Below, in pieces: positions 26,713-35,191 of a stretch of 64,000 nt of DNA. Position 1 is the stretch's first letter; each line of letters begins with the position of its first letter. The stretch spans positions 1 through 64,000 of the forward strand of contig NC_011988.1 of the NCBI RefSeq assembly GCF_000016285.1. Reading direction: 5' to 3'. The DNA is from Allorhizobium ampelinum S4. GTDB taxonomy: Bacteria > Pseudomonadota > Alphaproteobacteria > Rhizobiales > Rhizobiaceae. The notes below the pieces were generated by a model, which saw nothing but the letters and a program-made list of their open reading frames with translations, was not told where the DNA came from and searched no databases. The translations under genes and the position numbers were made by a program.

Positions 26713-27660
26713 TCATAGAACCGGGGTTGGCAGAGCCGAGCCAGCGAAATGTGCGGTCAGATTATCGCGGACCAACTGGCCCATGGCCTGGCGGGTCTCA
26801 ATCGTGCCAGAGGCATGGTGGGGTTGGAGCAGGACGTTGTCCAGCGCCAGGAAACGTGGGTTTAGCTTGGGCTCACCTTCAAACACATCCAGCGCGGCGG
26901 AGCCCAGCCGTCCGGCTTCGAGCGCTTCCAACAAGGCTGCTTCATCGATATTCGAGGCGCGGGATATGTTGATCAGCATACCCTCCGGCCCTAACGCCTC
27001 GATCACATCGCGTCCGACGATATGTCGTGTATCGGCGGATGCGGCCAACGTAACGAACAGGAAGTCCGAGTTTCCTGCCAGTTCTACCGGATCGGCGACA
27101 AATGTCATGCCCTCGGCATAAGGCTTGGCTGCGACATCGCTGTAGGAAATTTGCATATCGAAGCCTTTGAGGCGCTTGGCCACCTCAAAGCCGATGCGGC
27201 CAAGGCCCAGCACCCCTGCCCGCCTGCCCCAGACCCGACGCTTCAGTGGATAAAGGCCCTTTGCAGCCCAACTGCCATCCTTCACCCAGGTCTCGGCGCC
27301 GATCATGCCGCGCGATTGGCACAGCATCATTGCGATGCCGAGGTCGGCGACGTCATTGGTCAACACATCGGGCGTATTGGTGACGCGGATGCCGCGGTCA
27401 CGGCAGGCGGCGAGATCGACAGCGTCATAGCCGACCCCGTAGACCGAGATGATTTCCAACTTCGGGCAGGCGTCTATCATGGCGCGGTCAGCACCGAGTT
27501 CGCCCCTTGTGGCAATGCCTTGAATGCTTGGTCCGACGTGAGCAACGAAGGCGTTCTTGTCGGCTGCGTCAAAATAGCGGTGCACGGTGAACTGGTCGTT
27601 CAAAGGGCCTTCATCCCAGGCGGGATAGGGTCCGACCTGCAAAATCTCCGGCTTTGCCAC
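26713..27660 (-). CDS. D-isomer-specific 2-hydroxyacid dehydrogenase (glyoxylate/hydroxypyruvate/2-ketogluconate reductase-like)
   Basis: A 315-aa NAD(P)-dependent dehydrogenase with the Rossmann motif GVLGLGRIGFEVAKRLKGF, a conserved Arg in NISRASNIDEAALLEAL, and the catalytic His in LLQPHHASGTIETR. In a ketogluconate setting it could reduce 2-ketogluconate or hydroxypyruvate. It is first in the reverse operon, reading away from the palindromic operator at 27709. Confidence 0.88.
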   Translation of the reverse strand: MAKPEILQVGPYPAWDEGPLNDQFTVHRYFDAADKNAFVAHVGPSIQGIATRGELGADRAMIDACPKLEIISVYGVGYDAVDLAACRDRGIRVTNTPDVLTNDVADLGIAMMLCQSRGMIGAETWVKDGSWAAKGLYPLKRRVWGRRAGVLGLGRIGFEVAKRLKGFDMQISYSDVAAKPYAEGMTFVADPVELAGNSDFLFVTLAASADTRHIVGRDVIEALGPEGMLINISRASNIDEAALLEALEAGRLGSAALDVFEGEPKLNPRFLALDNVLLQPHHASGTIETRQAMGQLVRDNLTAHFAGSALPTPVL

Positions 27661-27698
27661 TTTCTTTTCCTCTCCTTGATGAACCTGTTCTAAAAAAC

Positions 27699-27728
27699 TT
27701 GACAGGAAATGTTATCGATAACATAAAC
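27699..27728 (+). promoter_or_regulatory. Operator palindrome inside a sigma70-like promoter (site 1)
   Basis: A perfect 16-bp palindrome ATGTTATCGATAACAT (27709-27724) lies between a TTGACA -35 (27699-27704) and a CATAAA -10 (27722-27727), with a 17-bp spacer, reading toward the forward dehydrogenase operon. It is centred between two divergent operons. The form matches GntR/LacI-family gluconate operators. The same palindrome recurs at 35176. Binding by the LacI protein at 30378 would repress transcription directly. Confidence 0.85.
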
Positions 27729-27768
27729 AGGTTCAACAAATGTTGTCGAGATAAAAGTGGAGGATGCC

Positions 27769-28527
27769 ATGTCGCTTGGTCTTTTCGATCTGACGGGTCG
27801 CCGCGCGTTGGTGACCGGGTCTTCGCAAGGCATTGGCTTTGCCCTGGCGCAAGGTTTGCGGGCAGCAGGCGCGACCGTGATCGTCAACGGACGCGATGAA
27901 GCTAAGCTTGCCGCCGCCGCCGCCCGGATCGGCGACGGCTGCGATAGTCTGGCTTTCGATGTCACCGACCATCAGGCGTCGCGGGATGCCGTCGATGGCT
28001 TCGAGGCCACCAAAGGGCCGATCGACATTCTCGTCAACAATGCCGGAATGCAGTTTCGCGGCCCGCTGGAAGAGTTTCCGGCAGATGCTTTCGAGCGGCT
28101 GCTGCGCACCAATATTTCCAGCGTCTTCAATGTCGGCCAGGCGGCGGCCCGGCATATGATCAAGCGCGGCGCTGGCAAGATCATCAATATCGCCAGTGTG
28201 CAGACGGCGCTGGCCCGGCCGTCGATTGCGCCGTATACAGCTACCAAAGGTGCGGTCGGCAATCTCACCAAGGGCATGGCGACCGACTGGGCCAAATATG
28301 GGCTGCAATGCAACGCCATCGCGCCCGGCTATTTTGATACGCCGCTGAATGCAGCGCTGGTTGCCGATCCTGATTTCTCGACGTGGCTGGAAAAGCGCAC
28401 GCCAGCTGGCCGCTGGGGCAAGGTGGAGGAATTGGTGGGTGCTTGCATCTTCCTGGCGTCTGGAGCCTCATCCTTCGTCAATGGCCACGTGCTTTATGTC
28501 GATGGTGGCATCACGGCCTCACTCTAG
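27769..28527 (+). CDS. idnO: Gluconate 5-dehydrogenase-like short-chain dehydrogenase
   Basis: A 252-aa SDR enzyme with the TGSSQGIG cofactor loop, NNAG, the catalytic Ser in NIASVQTA and the YTATK active site. The ending VNGHVLYVDGGITASL is typical of gluconate 5-dehydrogenases, which interconvert 5-ketogluconate and gluconate. GGAGGA before the ATG at 27769 sets the start. It leads a forward operon with gluconokinase and a hydroxyacid dehydrogenase. Confidence 0.87.
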   Translation: MSLGLFDLTGRRALVTGSSQGIGFALAQGLRAAGATVIVNGRDEAKLAAAAARIGDGCDSLAFDVTDHQASRDAVDGFEATKGPIDILVNNAGMQFRGPLEEFPADAFERLLRTNISSVFNVGQAAARHMIKRGAGKIINIASVQTALARPSIAPYTATKGAVGNLTKGMATDWAKYGLQCNAIAPGYFDTPLNAALVADPDFSTWLEKRTPAGRWGKVEELVGACIFLASGASSFVNGHVLYVDGGITASL

Positions 28528-28528
28528 G

Positions 28529-29032
28529 ATGAATGCCGTGGTGAAATTTGTCCTCATGGGTGTGTCCGGATGCGGAAAATCCTCCGTTGGCGCTGCATTG
28601 GCGGCAAGGCTCAGTGCGGTCTATATCGACGGCGACGACCTGCATCCGCCGCAAAATATCGCCCGGATGCAGGCAGGCATTCCGCTTGGTGACGAGGATC
28701 GCTGGGCATGGCTGGATGCGGTCGGAACACGCCTTGCCGGGGGACAAGGCGTGACCATTATCGGGTGTTCGGCGTTGAAGCGGGCGTACCGCGACAGGAT
28801 CAGGGAAAAGGCTTGTGGTTCTGTGCGTTTCATCCATCTGGCTGGCAGCCATGCCGTGATTGCCAGACGTGTCGCTGAGCGACCAGGGCATTTCATGCCC
28901 GCTTCGCTGCTCGACAGCCAATTTGCAGCGCTTGAACCGCCGGGGGCCGATGAACAGGCGGTGACCGTCGATATCGATCAGCCGCTTGACAGTCTGGTCG
29001 CGGCGATTGTTTCGGCCATAGGGGAGGAGTGA
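28529..29032 (+). CDS. gntK: Gluconokinase (GntK-type)
   Basis: A 167-aa kinase that phosphorylates gluconate to 6-phosphogluconate. It has the P-loop GVSGCGKSSVG (about 10-20), DGDDLHPPQNIARMQAGIPL and CSALKRAYRDRIRE. The ATG lies 1 bp after the preceding stop. The long upstream frame from 28349 overlaps idnO and is spurious. The C-terminal end is slightly shorter than in enteric GntK. Confidence 0.93.
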   Translation: MNAVVKFVLMGVSGCGKSSVGAALAARLSAVYIDGDDLHPPQNIARMQAGIPLGDEDRWAWLDAVGTRLAGGQGVTIIGCSALKRAYRDRIREKACGSVRFIHLAGSHAVIARRVAERPGHFMPASLLDSQFAALEPPGADEQAVTVDIDQPLDSLVAAIVSAIGEE

Positions 29033-29034
29033 TC

Positions 29035-29919
29035 ATGACCAACACAGTGGCGCTGATCGGCGCGGGCGCCATGGGTGGCGCAATCGGCAGAAGGCTGGTT
29101 GAAACCGGCAACCAACTGACTGTCTTTGACCTCAATGCTGAAAAGGTGGCGGAGTTGACCGCGCTTGGCGCGACGTCTGCAAAGACAGCGGCGGAAGCTG
29201 CATCTCGCTCCGACTATGTTATTCTCAGCCTCAATGCGCCGCACATCATTCGGGCCGCCGTGTTCGGCAAGGACGGAGTGGCCGAAGGCGCAAAGCCCGG
29301 GACGTTGATTATCGACATGTCCTCCATCGACCCGGAGGCAACCCGGCAATTGGCCGGGGATGCGGCGCAAATGGGTTTGCGCTGGGTCGATAGCCCGCTT
29401 TCAGGCGGGGCACCCAAGGCGGCGATTGGTGAATTGACGTTGATGGCTGGCGGGACAGAGCAGGACGTGGCCGATGCCCATCAGGTTTTGCAGCACATCG
29501 CATCCAACTATACGCATATGGGTCCGGTGGGTGCCGGCCAAACCACCAAGCTGATCAACCAGGTGCTGTGTGGCTTAAATTTTCTGGCTGTGGCCGAGGC
29601 AACGCAGTTGGCGCTGGATGCTGGGGTTGATGCCGCGAAAATCCCGCAGGCATTGAAGGGCGGTCGGGCTGATAGCGCCATCCTCCAGGAATATATGCCG
29701 CGTTATGTCACTAAGGATTATCGCCGCACGGGCCGGATCGACAATATGGTCAAGGACCTGAACGGCGCGCAGGATTTGGCGCGACGAACCAATACGGCGA
29801 TGCCGCTGACGGCAGTCTGTGCCGAAGTGCATCGGATGCTGACAGCGGCGGGCCTGGGTGGAGAAGATCAGGCTATGTTGATGGAATTTTTCACCGGAGC
29901 AAAAAGGGAGATCTCCTGA
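29035..29919 (+). CDS. 3-hydroxyisobutyrate/6-phosphogluconate dehydrogenase-family oxidoreductase
   Basis: A beta-hydroxyacid dehydrogenase of 294 aa, with the N-terminal GAGAMGGAIGRRLVETG cofactor site, the DSPLSGGAPKAAIGELTLM substrate motif and the catalytic Lys in GQTTKLINQVLC. Related enzymes reduce tartronate semialdehyde or oxidise sugar-acid derivatives. GGGGAGGAG precedes the ATG at 29035, and its stop overlaps the next start (TGATG). Confidence 0.88.
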   Translation: MTNTVALIGAGAMGGAIGRRLVETGNQLTVFDLNAEKVAELTALGATSAKTAAEAASRSDYVILSLNAPHIIRAAVFGKDGVAEGAKPGTLIIDMSSIDPEATRQLAGDAAQMGLRWVDSPLSGGAPKAAIGELTLMAGGTEQDVADAHQVLQHIASNYTHMGPVGAGQTTKLINQVLCGLNFLAVAEATQLALDAGVDAAKIPQALKGGRADSAILQEYMPRYVTKDYRRTGRIDNMVKDLNGAQDLARRTNTAMPLTAVCAEVHRMLTAAGLGGEDQAMLMEFFTGAKREIS

Positions 29920-30251
29920 TGATCACACGTTACGCCTTGTTTGAAGGTACGGTAAAGCCGGGGCAGACGGAGGCATTCCGCGCTGCTGTTCTCGAAACCA
30001 TCTTGCCGAAATGGAAGCAGTTTCCGAAGGCGATTGACGTCAGAGTGTCGTTTGCCGAGGCCCGTGATGATGGCGCACCGGAATTTCCGATGATCCTGGC
30101 GATCAACTACCCGGATCTGGAGGCGGTCGAGGCGGCGCTGGCCAGCCCGGTTCGCGCCGAAGCTCGTGCGGCAACAGAAGCGGTGCTCTCGCAGTTTTTC
30201 GATGGACGCATCCACCATCACGTCACGCTTGCCAACGAATTTGCGCTCTGA
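29919..30251 (+). CDS. Small alpha/beta-barrel-like protein of the sugar-acid operon
   Basis: A 110-aa protein (MITRYALFEGTVKPGQTEAF; MILAINYPDLEAVEAAL) with the pattern of an EthD/Dabb-like dimeric ferredoxin fold. The overlap with the upstream stop shows co-translation with the dehydrogenase. Such proteins often accompany catabolic enzymes, but their role here is unknown. Confidence 0.7.
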   Translation: MITRYALFEGTVKPGQTEAFRAAVLETILPKWKQFPKAIDVRVSFAEARDDGAPEFPMILAINYPDLEAVEAALASPVRAEARAATEAVLSQFFDGRIHHHVTLANEFAL

Positions 30252-30377
30252 CGCGGCGCTCGTCGGGTCCCCTCCCCTGTTTGGGGTGGGTTTGCCGATG
30301 GGAAAAGCTTTTAGCTGGCTTTTACGCACCTTATAAACGCAGTGTAACGCGCTGATAACCATAACGGGGGCCATTGG

Positions 30378-31391
30378 GTGACTGATTTCCGCAAACCGCC
30401 AACCATGGCCGATATTGCCCGCGTCACGGGTGTGTCGCCGATGACGGTGTCGCGGGCCTTCAAGACCGATAGTCTGATCAGCAAGGAAACCCGCGATGCC
30501 ATTCTGCAAGCGGCAGAAGATCTTGGCTATGTATTCGATTCCACTGCCTCCAATCTGAGATCGCAGCGCTCCGATTTTGTTGCGGTCACTATTCCATCGA
30601 TCAATAATGCCAATTTCGCCGATACGGTCGGTGGTCTCTCGGAAACGCTTGCCACCCGGAAGATGCAAATCCTGCTTGGTTACACCAATTACGATATGCA
30701 AGAGGAAGAACGGCTGATCGAGCAATTGTTGCGTCGCAAGCCGCAGGCCATCGTCGTGACCGGCGGCAAGCATACGCCCCGCGCCCGCAAATTGCTGGCC
30801 AATGCCCATATTCCGGTGATCGAGACCTGGGATGTGCCGTCCGAGCCGATTGGCCACTATGTCGGCTTTTCCAATGCCGGTGCAGTTTGCGCCATGGTTG
30901 ATCATTTCGTTGCTGTCGGTTATCGGCGACTGGCGTTCATTGGCGGGGATGTCGGTCGAGACACACGCGGTAGCGATCGCCGCAACGGGTTTATTGCCGC
31001 AATGACCCGACACGGGCTGGATGCATCCCGGTTGATCGCCGCCGGTCCGCCACCGATCTCGATGCGCGAAGGCGCGAATGCGATGACGCGGCTGCTGGAA
31101 ACCCTGCCCGATACCGAAGCGGTGATTTGCGTATCTGACCTGTCGGCGTTCGGCGCTTTGACGGAATGTCAGCGGCGCGGCATCGCCGTGCCAGAGGGGA
31201 TCGCCATTGCCGGGTTCGGCAATTATGAAATCGGCGCAATTTCCGTGCCGACGATTACCACCATCAATGCCTTTTCCCGCGACATCGGCGAAAAAGCAGC
31301 GCGGCTGATCCTGGATCTGCTGGACGGGCGGCCATTGGCCGGAAACATCACCATCACGCCTGAACTGATCCTACGTGACAGCAGTCTATAA
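30378..31391 (+). CDS. LacI-family transcriptional regulator (GntR/IdnR-like)
   Basis: A 337-aa repressor. The N-terminal HTH is MADIARVTGVSPMTVSRAFK (residues 10-29) with hinge ILQAAEDLGYVFDSTASNLR, and a periplasmic-binding-protein-like ligand domain follows. It begins at a GTG (30378) behind a G-rich site; an ATG at 30405 would remove nine residues. The two perfect ATGTTATCGATAACAT palindromes flanking this locus (27709, 35176) are the likely operators, and the inducer is probably a gluconate-like sugar acid. Confidence 0.9.
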   Translation: MTDFRKPPTMADIARVTGVSPMTVSRAFKTDSLISKETRDAILQAAEDLGYVFDSTASNLRSQRSDFVAVTIPSINNANFADTVGGLSETLATRKMQILLGYTNYDMQEEERLIEQLLRRKPQAIVVTGGKHTPRARKLLANAHIPVIETWDVPSEPIGHYVGFSNAGAVCAMVDHFVAVGYRRLAFIGGDVGRDTRGSDRRNGFIAAMTRHGLDASRLIAAGPPPISMREGANAMTRLLETLPDTEAVICVSDLSAFGALTECQRRGIAVPEGIAIAGFGNYEIGAISVPTITTINAFSRDIGEKAARLILDLLDGRPLAGNITITPELILRDSSL

Positions 31392-31398
31392 TGGTAAA

Positions 31399-31424
31399 GC
31401 CATGCGCCGGTGAAGGCGCATGGC
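31399..31424. terminator. Hairpin between convergent genes
   Basis: GCCATGCGCC (31399-31408) pairs with GGCGCATGGC (31415-31424) around a 6-base loop, between the LacI stop and the end of the ABC operon. It probably serves both directions. Confidence 0.65.
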
Positions 31425-31436
31425 AGGGTTATCAGC

Positions 31437-32531
31437 TCATTTGCCCCAGATTTTCTTATAGGCATCCCGATAGCCATTGTCGGGATCGAAGCTGTTTTTC
31501 GGTCCGCCATCGAATTCGACATTGTCGGCTGTCACCACATGCAGCGGCGACATATAGCCGGACCATTTTTCGCCATTGAGGGCGCGGTTCAACTCATCCA
31601 CCAATTGCCAGCCTTGCAGGTTCAAGGGTTCGGCCACCGTCACCTTCTGGTACTGGCCAGCGCGGATGCGCTGATAGGCGGATTCGGAACCATCCCCTGC
31701 AGCGACATTGATCGGTGCATCGGTTCCCCCCTTCCCTGCCGAGGCCAGCGATGGTCCCATGAAATCGAAGTAGAGGTCGTTGATGGCCAATGTATGGGTC
31801 CAGCTGTCGCCGTATTTCTGCAACAGCGAGGTGGTCAGCTGTGGCATGCGCTGCGAGGTTTCAGCAATCGGCGTATCGACATAGGCCAGAACCTTGCCGC
31901 CCAGCCGCTCGATTTCGGCCTTCATCTTGTCAGCCTTGGCGATGGCGATGGCATAGGTGGAGTCGGTAAAGATGATAACGCCCGGCTTGCCTTTGGCATC
32001 GACATAGGCCCAGTTGGCGGCGGCCTTGGAGACTTCCATAGCGTCAGTGCTGATATTGGCGAACAGGCCGTTCTTTTCGTCCGGTCCGATGGTGGGACCG
32101 GCATGCCAGGCGACCAGCGGGATTTTATTGGCTTTCGCCTGTTCCAGCGCCGGTGCCTGTTCTACTGCATCGAAACCGTCGATGATGATGGCATCAGGCT
32201 TCAAGGCCATGGCCTGACCGAAAGCTGCGGTACGCCCACCGATCGAGCCTGCGCCATCCAGCACCTTGACCTGCCAGCCTATGGCCTTGGCGGCTTCCTC
32301 GACGCCATTGCTGACACCCAGAATGCCACCATTTTTCAGGTCACCAGCCAGAACAACAATGGTTTTTCCCGGCTGTGGTTTTGGGGCGCTTTTCGGTCCG
32401 TCCCAAGTCGTGACCTTGCTGGCATATTTATCGACCACCGCCTTGGCTTCTGCCATCGGATCGGCCCAGGCGTTGCCCGCCGTGAGCAGTATCAAGGCAC
32501 CGGTTGCTTGCAGGATATGTCTGCGTTTCAT
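31437..32531 (-). CDS. Sugar ABC transporter, periplasmic substrate-binding protein
   Basis: A 364-aa RbsB-like binding protein with an N-terminal signal (MKRRHILQATGALILLTAGN, cut near AWA). Its PBP fold segments include TIVVLAGDLKNGGILGVSNG, PDAIIIDGFDAVEQ and LAINDLYFDFMG. The second of two close ATGs (32531) has better spacing to GGGAGGA. It is last in the ABC operon, whose promoter carries the second palindrome, so the substrate should be a sugar or sugar acid of the gluconate/idonate type. Confidence 0.9.
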   Translation of the reverse strand: MKRRHILQATGALILLTAGNAWADPMAEAKAVVDKYASKVTTWDGPKSAPKPQPGKTIVVLAGDLKNGGILGVSNGVEEAAKAIGWQVKVLDGAGSIGGRTAAFGQAMALKPDAIIIDGFDAVEQAPALEQAKANKIPLVAWHAGPTIGPDEKNGLFANISTDAMEVSKAAANWAYVDAKGKPGVIIFTDSTYAIAIAKADKMKAEIERLGGKVLAYVDTPIAETSQRMPQLTTSLLQKYGDSWTHTLAINDLYFDFMGPSLASAGKGGTDAPINVAAGDGSESAYQRIRAGQYQKVTVAEPLNLQGWQLVDELNRALNGEKWSGYMSPLHVVTADNVEFDGGPKNSFDPDNGYRDAYKKIWGK

Positions 32532-32569
32532 GTCCATTCCTCCCTCTGGAAATTACTGACTTGATGCTG

Positions 32570-33628
32570 TTATTGTTGCTTAGGGTGAGGCGTGCTGGGT
32601 GCCGCCATGCGACCCGACAGGCTGCGCCGCCGTTGTGCGTAGCCAGCAATGCCGATGGCGACCAGCAGGGTGACGCCGTTAAACAATGGCTCGACATAGA
32701 AGGACCCGCCGATCTGCTGGATGCCCGCAATGCCGACGGCCAAAATAATCACGCCGATCATCGTACCCCAGACATTGACCCGACCGGGCTTGATGGTGGT
32801 GGAGCCAAGAAAAGCGCCAACCAGAGCTGGGAGCAGATATTCCAATCCGACGCTGGCCTGGCCGATCCGCAGCTTTGAGGCGAGCAGCACGCCCGCCACT
32901 GCGGCGAGTGTGCCTGACGTGACAAAGGCACCGATAACGAAGCGGCGAACGGGAATGCCGTTCAGCGCGGCGGCCTTTGGATTGGCGCCGATGGCGTAGA
33001 CATAGCGGCCAAGCGGTGTGTATTCGAGCACCAGCCACATGATCACTGCCAGCACCAGAACATAGAAGCCGGTAATCGGCAGGCCGAAAACCATGGTGCC
33101 ATTCAGGCTGTAAAAGCCTTGCGGCAACATGCCGACCACCTGACGTCCACCGGTATGCCAGAGCGCGATGGCGTAAAGCACTGTGCCGGTGCCAAGCGTG
33201 GCAATGAAACTATCGATCTTGGCGACTTCGACCAGAAGGCCATTGAGAAAGCCAGTAAAGGCACCGAGGGCAATGACGATCAGCACGGCCACCGGCCAAG
33301 GCAGGCCAAACATGGTTTGCAGGCTGATGGCCAGCACGTGCCACAGCACGATGCCATAACCAATGGTGAGGTCGATTCGTCCCGCTGCCATGGGGATCAT
33401 GGCGGCTAGCGACAGGATGGCGATGATCGTTTTGTCGGAGATAATTGACCGTAGGTTCAGAACGGTTGGAAAAGTCTGCGGCAAGAGAATGGAAAACAAC
33501 AGGATGAGCCCCACGGTCAATATGACGAGACCGTAAACTGGCAGCAGACGCTGGATTTTCTGCGCTGTGCTCATGCCGGAAAGCTCGGCTCGCGTCGGCT
33601 CCAGCGCGTTGGATTCGATGGATTGCAT
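32570..33628 (-). CDS. Sugar ABC transporter permease (RbsC-type)
   Basis: A 352-aa inner membrane protein of the BPD_transp_2 family. It has multiple helices with AAMIPMAAGRIDLTIGYGIV, NGLLVEVAKIDSFIATLGTG and YAIGANPKAAALNGIPVRRF. GGGAGAG precedes the ATG. It is the only permease gene in this operon, so it probably works as a homodimer. Confidence 0.92.
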   Translation of the reverse strand: MQSIESNALEPTRAELSGMSTAQKIQRLLPVYGLVILTVGLILLFSILLPQTFPTVLNLRSIISDKTIIAILSLAAMIPMAAGRIDLTIGYGIVLWHVLAISLQTMFGLPWPVAVLIVIALGAFTGFLNGLLVEVAKIDSFIATLGTGTVLYAIALWHTGGRQVVGMLPQGFYSLNGTMVFGLPITGFYVLVLAVIMWLVLEYTPLGRYVYAIGANPKAAALNGIPVRRFVIGAFVTSGTLAAVAGVLLASKLRIGQASVGLEYLLPALVGAFLGSTTIKPGRVNVWGTMIGVIILAVGIAGIQQIGGSFYVEPLFNGVTLLVAIGIAGYAQRRRSLSGRMAAPSTPHPKQQ

Positions 33629-33644
33629 TGGTTCTCTCCCAGGT

Positions 33645-35141
33645 TCAGGCCGCGTCCGAGGCGGAGGCTGCGGCGATCACCGCTTCTGTTGTCAACTCTG
33701 GCCCGCTCAGCTCTCTCAAAATTTGGCCGCGAGAAAATACCAGCGCCCGCTGGCAGATATGGGCGATTTCTTCAAAATCGGTTGAAACCACTAGGACCGC
33801 CAATCCGCCTTCGACGGCCTCGGCGATCAGGCGATAGATATCGGCCTTGGCACCAACATCGACACCGGCAGTCGGATCTTCCGCCACCAATAGGCGCCGG
33901 CCTGTCGCCAGCCAGCGACCCACCACAACTTTTTGTTGGTTGCCGCCGGAAAGCGCTTCTATGGCAAGGCTCTGGTCGTTTGGCCGCAAGCCGACGCGCG
34001 CGCCAATCGCGTAGGCTTGCGCGGCTTCCTTGGCAGGGGTCAGAAAGGAAAGGAGACGGCGGCCTGAGGCGGCAGGATTAATGAAGGTGTTTTCTCGCAG
34101 GCTCAGGGACATGGCGACCGACTCTTCTGTTCTGTCGCGGGCAATCAATCCGACCCCACTGGCCATGGCTGTTGAGGGGTTGGTGAGATCGACAGGGCGA
34201 CCGGAAATCGTAACGGTGCCAGAGGCGGGTTCTGCGCCGAACAGTGCGCGACCGACCAATTCGTGGCCTGCGCCGCGCAGTCCGACCAGTCCGAGCAATT
34301 CACCTTGCCGGATGTCGAAAGAGACCGGCCCTGCCCCGCGGCAGCCAAGATCTCTGACGGTGACGATGGCCGGTCCCGCCGGACTTGTGCTCTTGGTGAA
34401 GAGCTGGTCGGCCTTGCGCCCGACGATCATCCTAATCAGTTCGTCAGGTGTCGTCTGGGTTACGGGCTTTTCGCCAACCAATTGTCCGTCTCGAAGGACG
34501 GCGACGCGATCGGCGATACGGAAGATTTCATCCAGGCGGTGCGAGACATAAATCATCGCTACGCCGCGTTCCTTCAATGGGCGGATTGCTGCAAAGAGTT
34601 TTTCGACTTCATCAGCCGGTAAGCTGGCCGTCGGCTCATCCAGCACCAGCACGTCTGCTTCGACTGCCAGTGCGCGGGCAATTGCGACAAGTGATTTTTC
34701 TGTCCGTGTCAGGCTCTGGATACGTGTGGAGGGATCGAAGTTGCAGCCGACGAGAGCAAGGGCTTCGGCGGTCCGCTGTTCGGTTTGTTTCCAATTGATA
34801 AGGCGGTTGCGTAGTGAGTAGCCTTGGGCAAGGCCGACATTTTCGGCAACGGTCATCCATTCGATCAGGCCGAGATCTTGATGAATGAAGGCAACGGGCT
34901 GGCGCTGGTTTGGCTTTGGTGGCCGGTGATTATAGGTCTGTCCACGAAATCTGATTTCACCGGTGTCTGGCTTGTAAATACCTGCGAGGGTCTTGATCAG
35001 GGTTGATTTTCCAGCGCCGTTTTCGCCAAGCAGTGCCAGGATTTCACCGGGTCGCAGGTCGAGCGAGACATTTGACAGGGCGCGCGTTCCGCCGAAGGTT
35101 TTTGTGATCGCACAAAATTCCAGTAGTTTTTCGTCGACCAT
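33645..35141 (-). CDS. Sugar ABC transporter ATP-binding protein (RbsA/XylG-type, two ATPase domains)
   Basis: A tandem ATPase of 498 aa. The first domain has GENGAGKST and VLVLDEPTASLPADE; the signature helix there is degenerate (LTRTEKSLVAIARALA). The second has the LSGGNQQKVVVGRWL signature and VAEDPTAGVDVGA, with the usual missing Walker A Lys (GLRGAGHE). Start 35141 is preferred because GGGAGGAG precedes it. It is the first gene of the operon, about 35 bp from the palindromic operator. Confidence 0.93.
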   Translation of the reverse strand: MVDEKLLEFCAITKTFGGTRALSNVSLDLRPGEILALLGENGAGKSTLIKTLAGIYKPDTGEIRFRGQTYNHRPPKPNQRQPVAFIHQDLGLIEWMTVAENVGLAQGYSLRNRLINWKQTEQRTAEALALVGCNFDPSTRIQSLTRTEKSLVAIARALAVEADVLVLDEPTASLPADEVEKLFAAIRPLKERGVAMIYVSHRLDEIFRIADRVAVLRDGQLVGEKPVTQTTPDELIRMIVGRKADQLFTKSTSPAGPAIVTVRDLGCRGAGPVSFDIRQGELLGLVGLRGAGHELVGRALFGAEPASGTVTISGRPVDLTNPSTAMASGVGLIARDRTEESVAMSLSLRENTFINPAASGRRLLSFLTPAKEAAQAYAIGARVGLRPNDQSLAIEALSGGNQQKVVVGRWLATGRRLLVAEDPTAGVDVGAKADIYRLIAEAVEGGLAVLVVSTDFEEIAHICQRALVFSRGQILRELSGPELTTEAVIAAASASDAA

Positions 35142-35175
35142 TGTTACTCCTCCCAAAGTCACAGAAACTTAGCGT

Positions 35176-35191
35176 ATGTTATCGATAACAT
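35176..35191. promoter_or_regulatory. Operator palindrome (site 2) of the LacI-type regulon
   Basis: ATGTTATCGATAACAT is identical over all 16 bases to site 1 at 27709. It lies 35 bp upstream of the reverse-strand sugar ABC operon. Two exact copies bracketing one locus argue strongly for a shared regulator. Confidence 0.85.

Noticed and set aside
29868..31013. A 381-codon reverse frame
   Set aside because: It is antisense to the 110-aa gene and the LacI gene, both of which have clear families and starts.
31410..32564. A 384-codon forward frame
   Set aside because: It is the complement of the sugar-binding protein gene, rich in His/Gly/Arg as shadow frames are.
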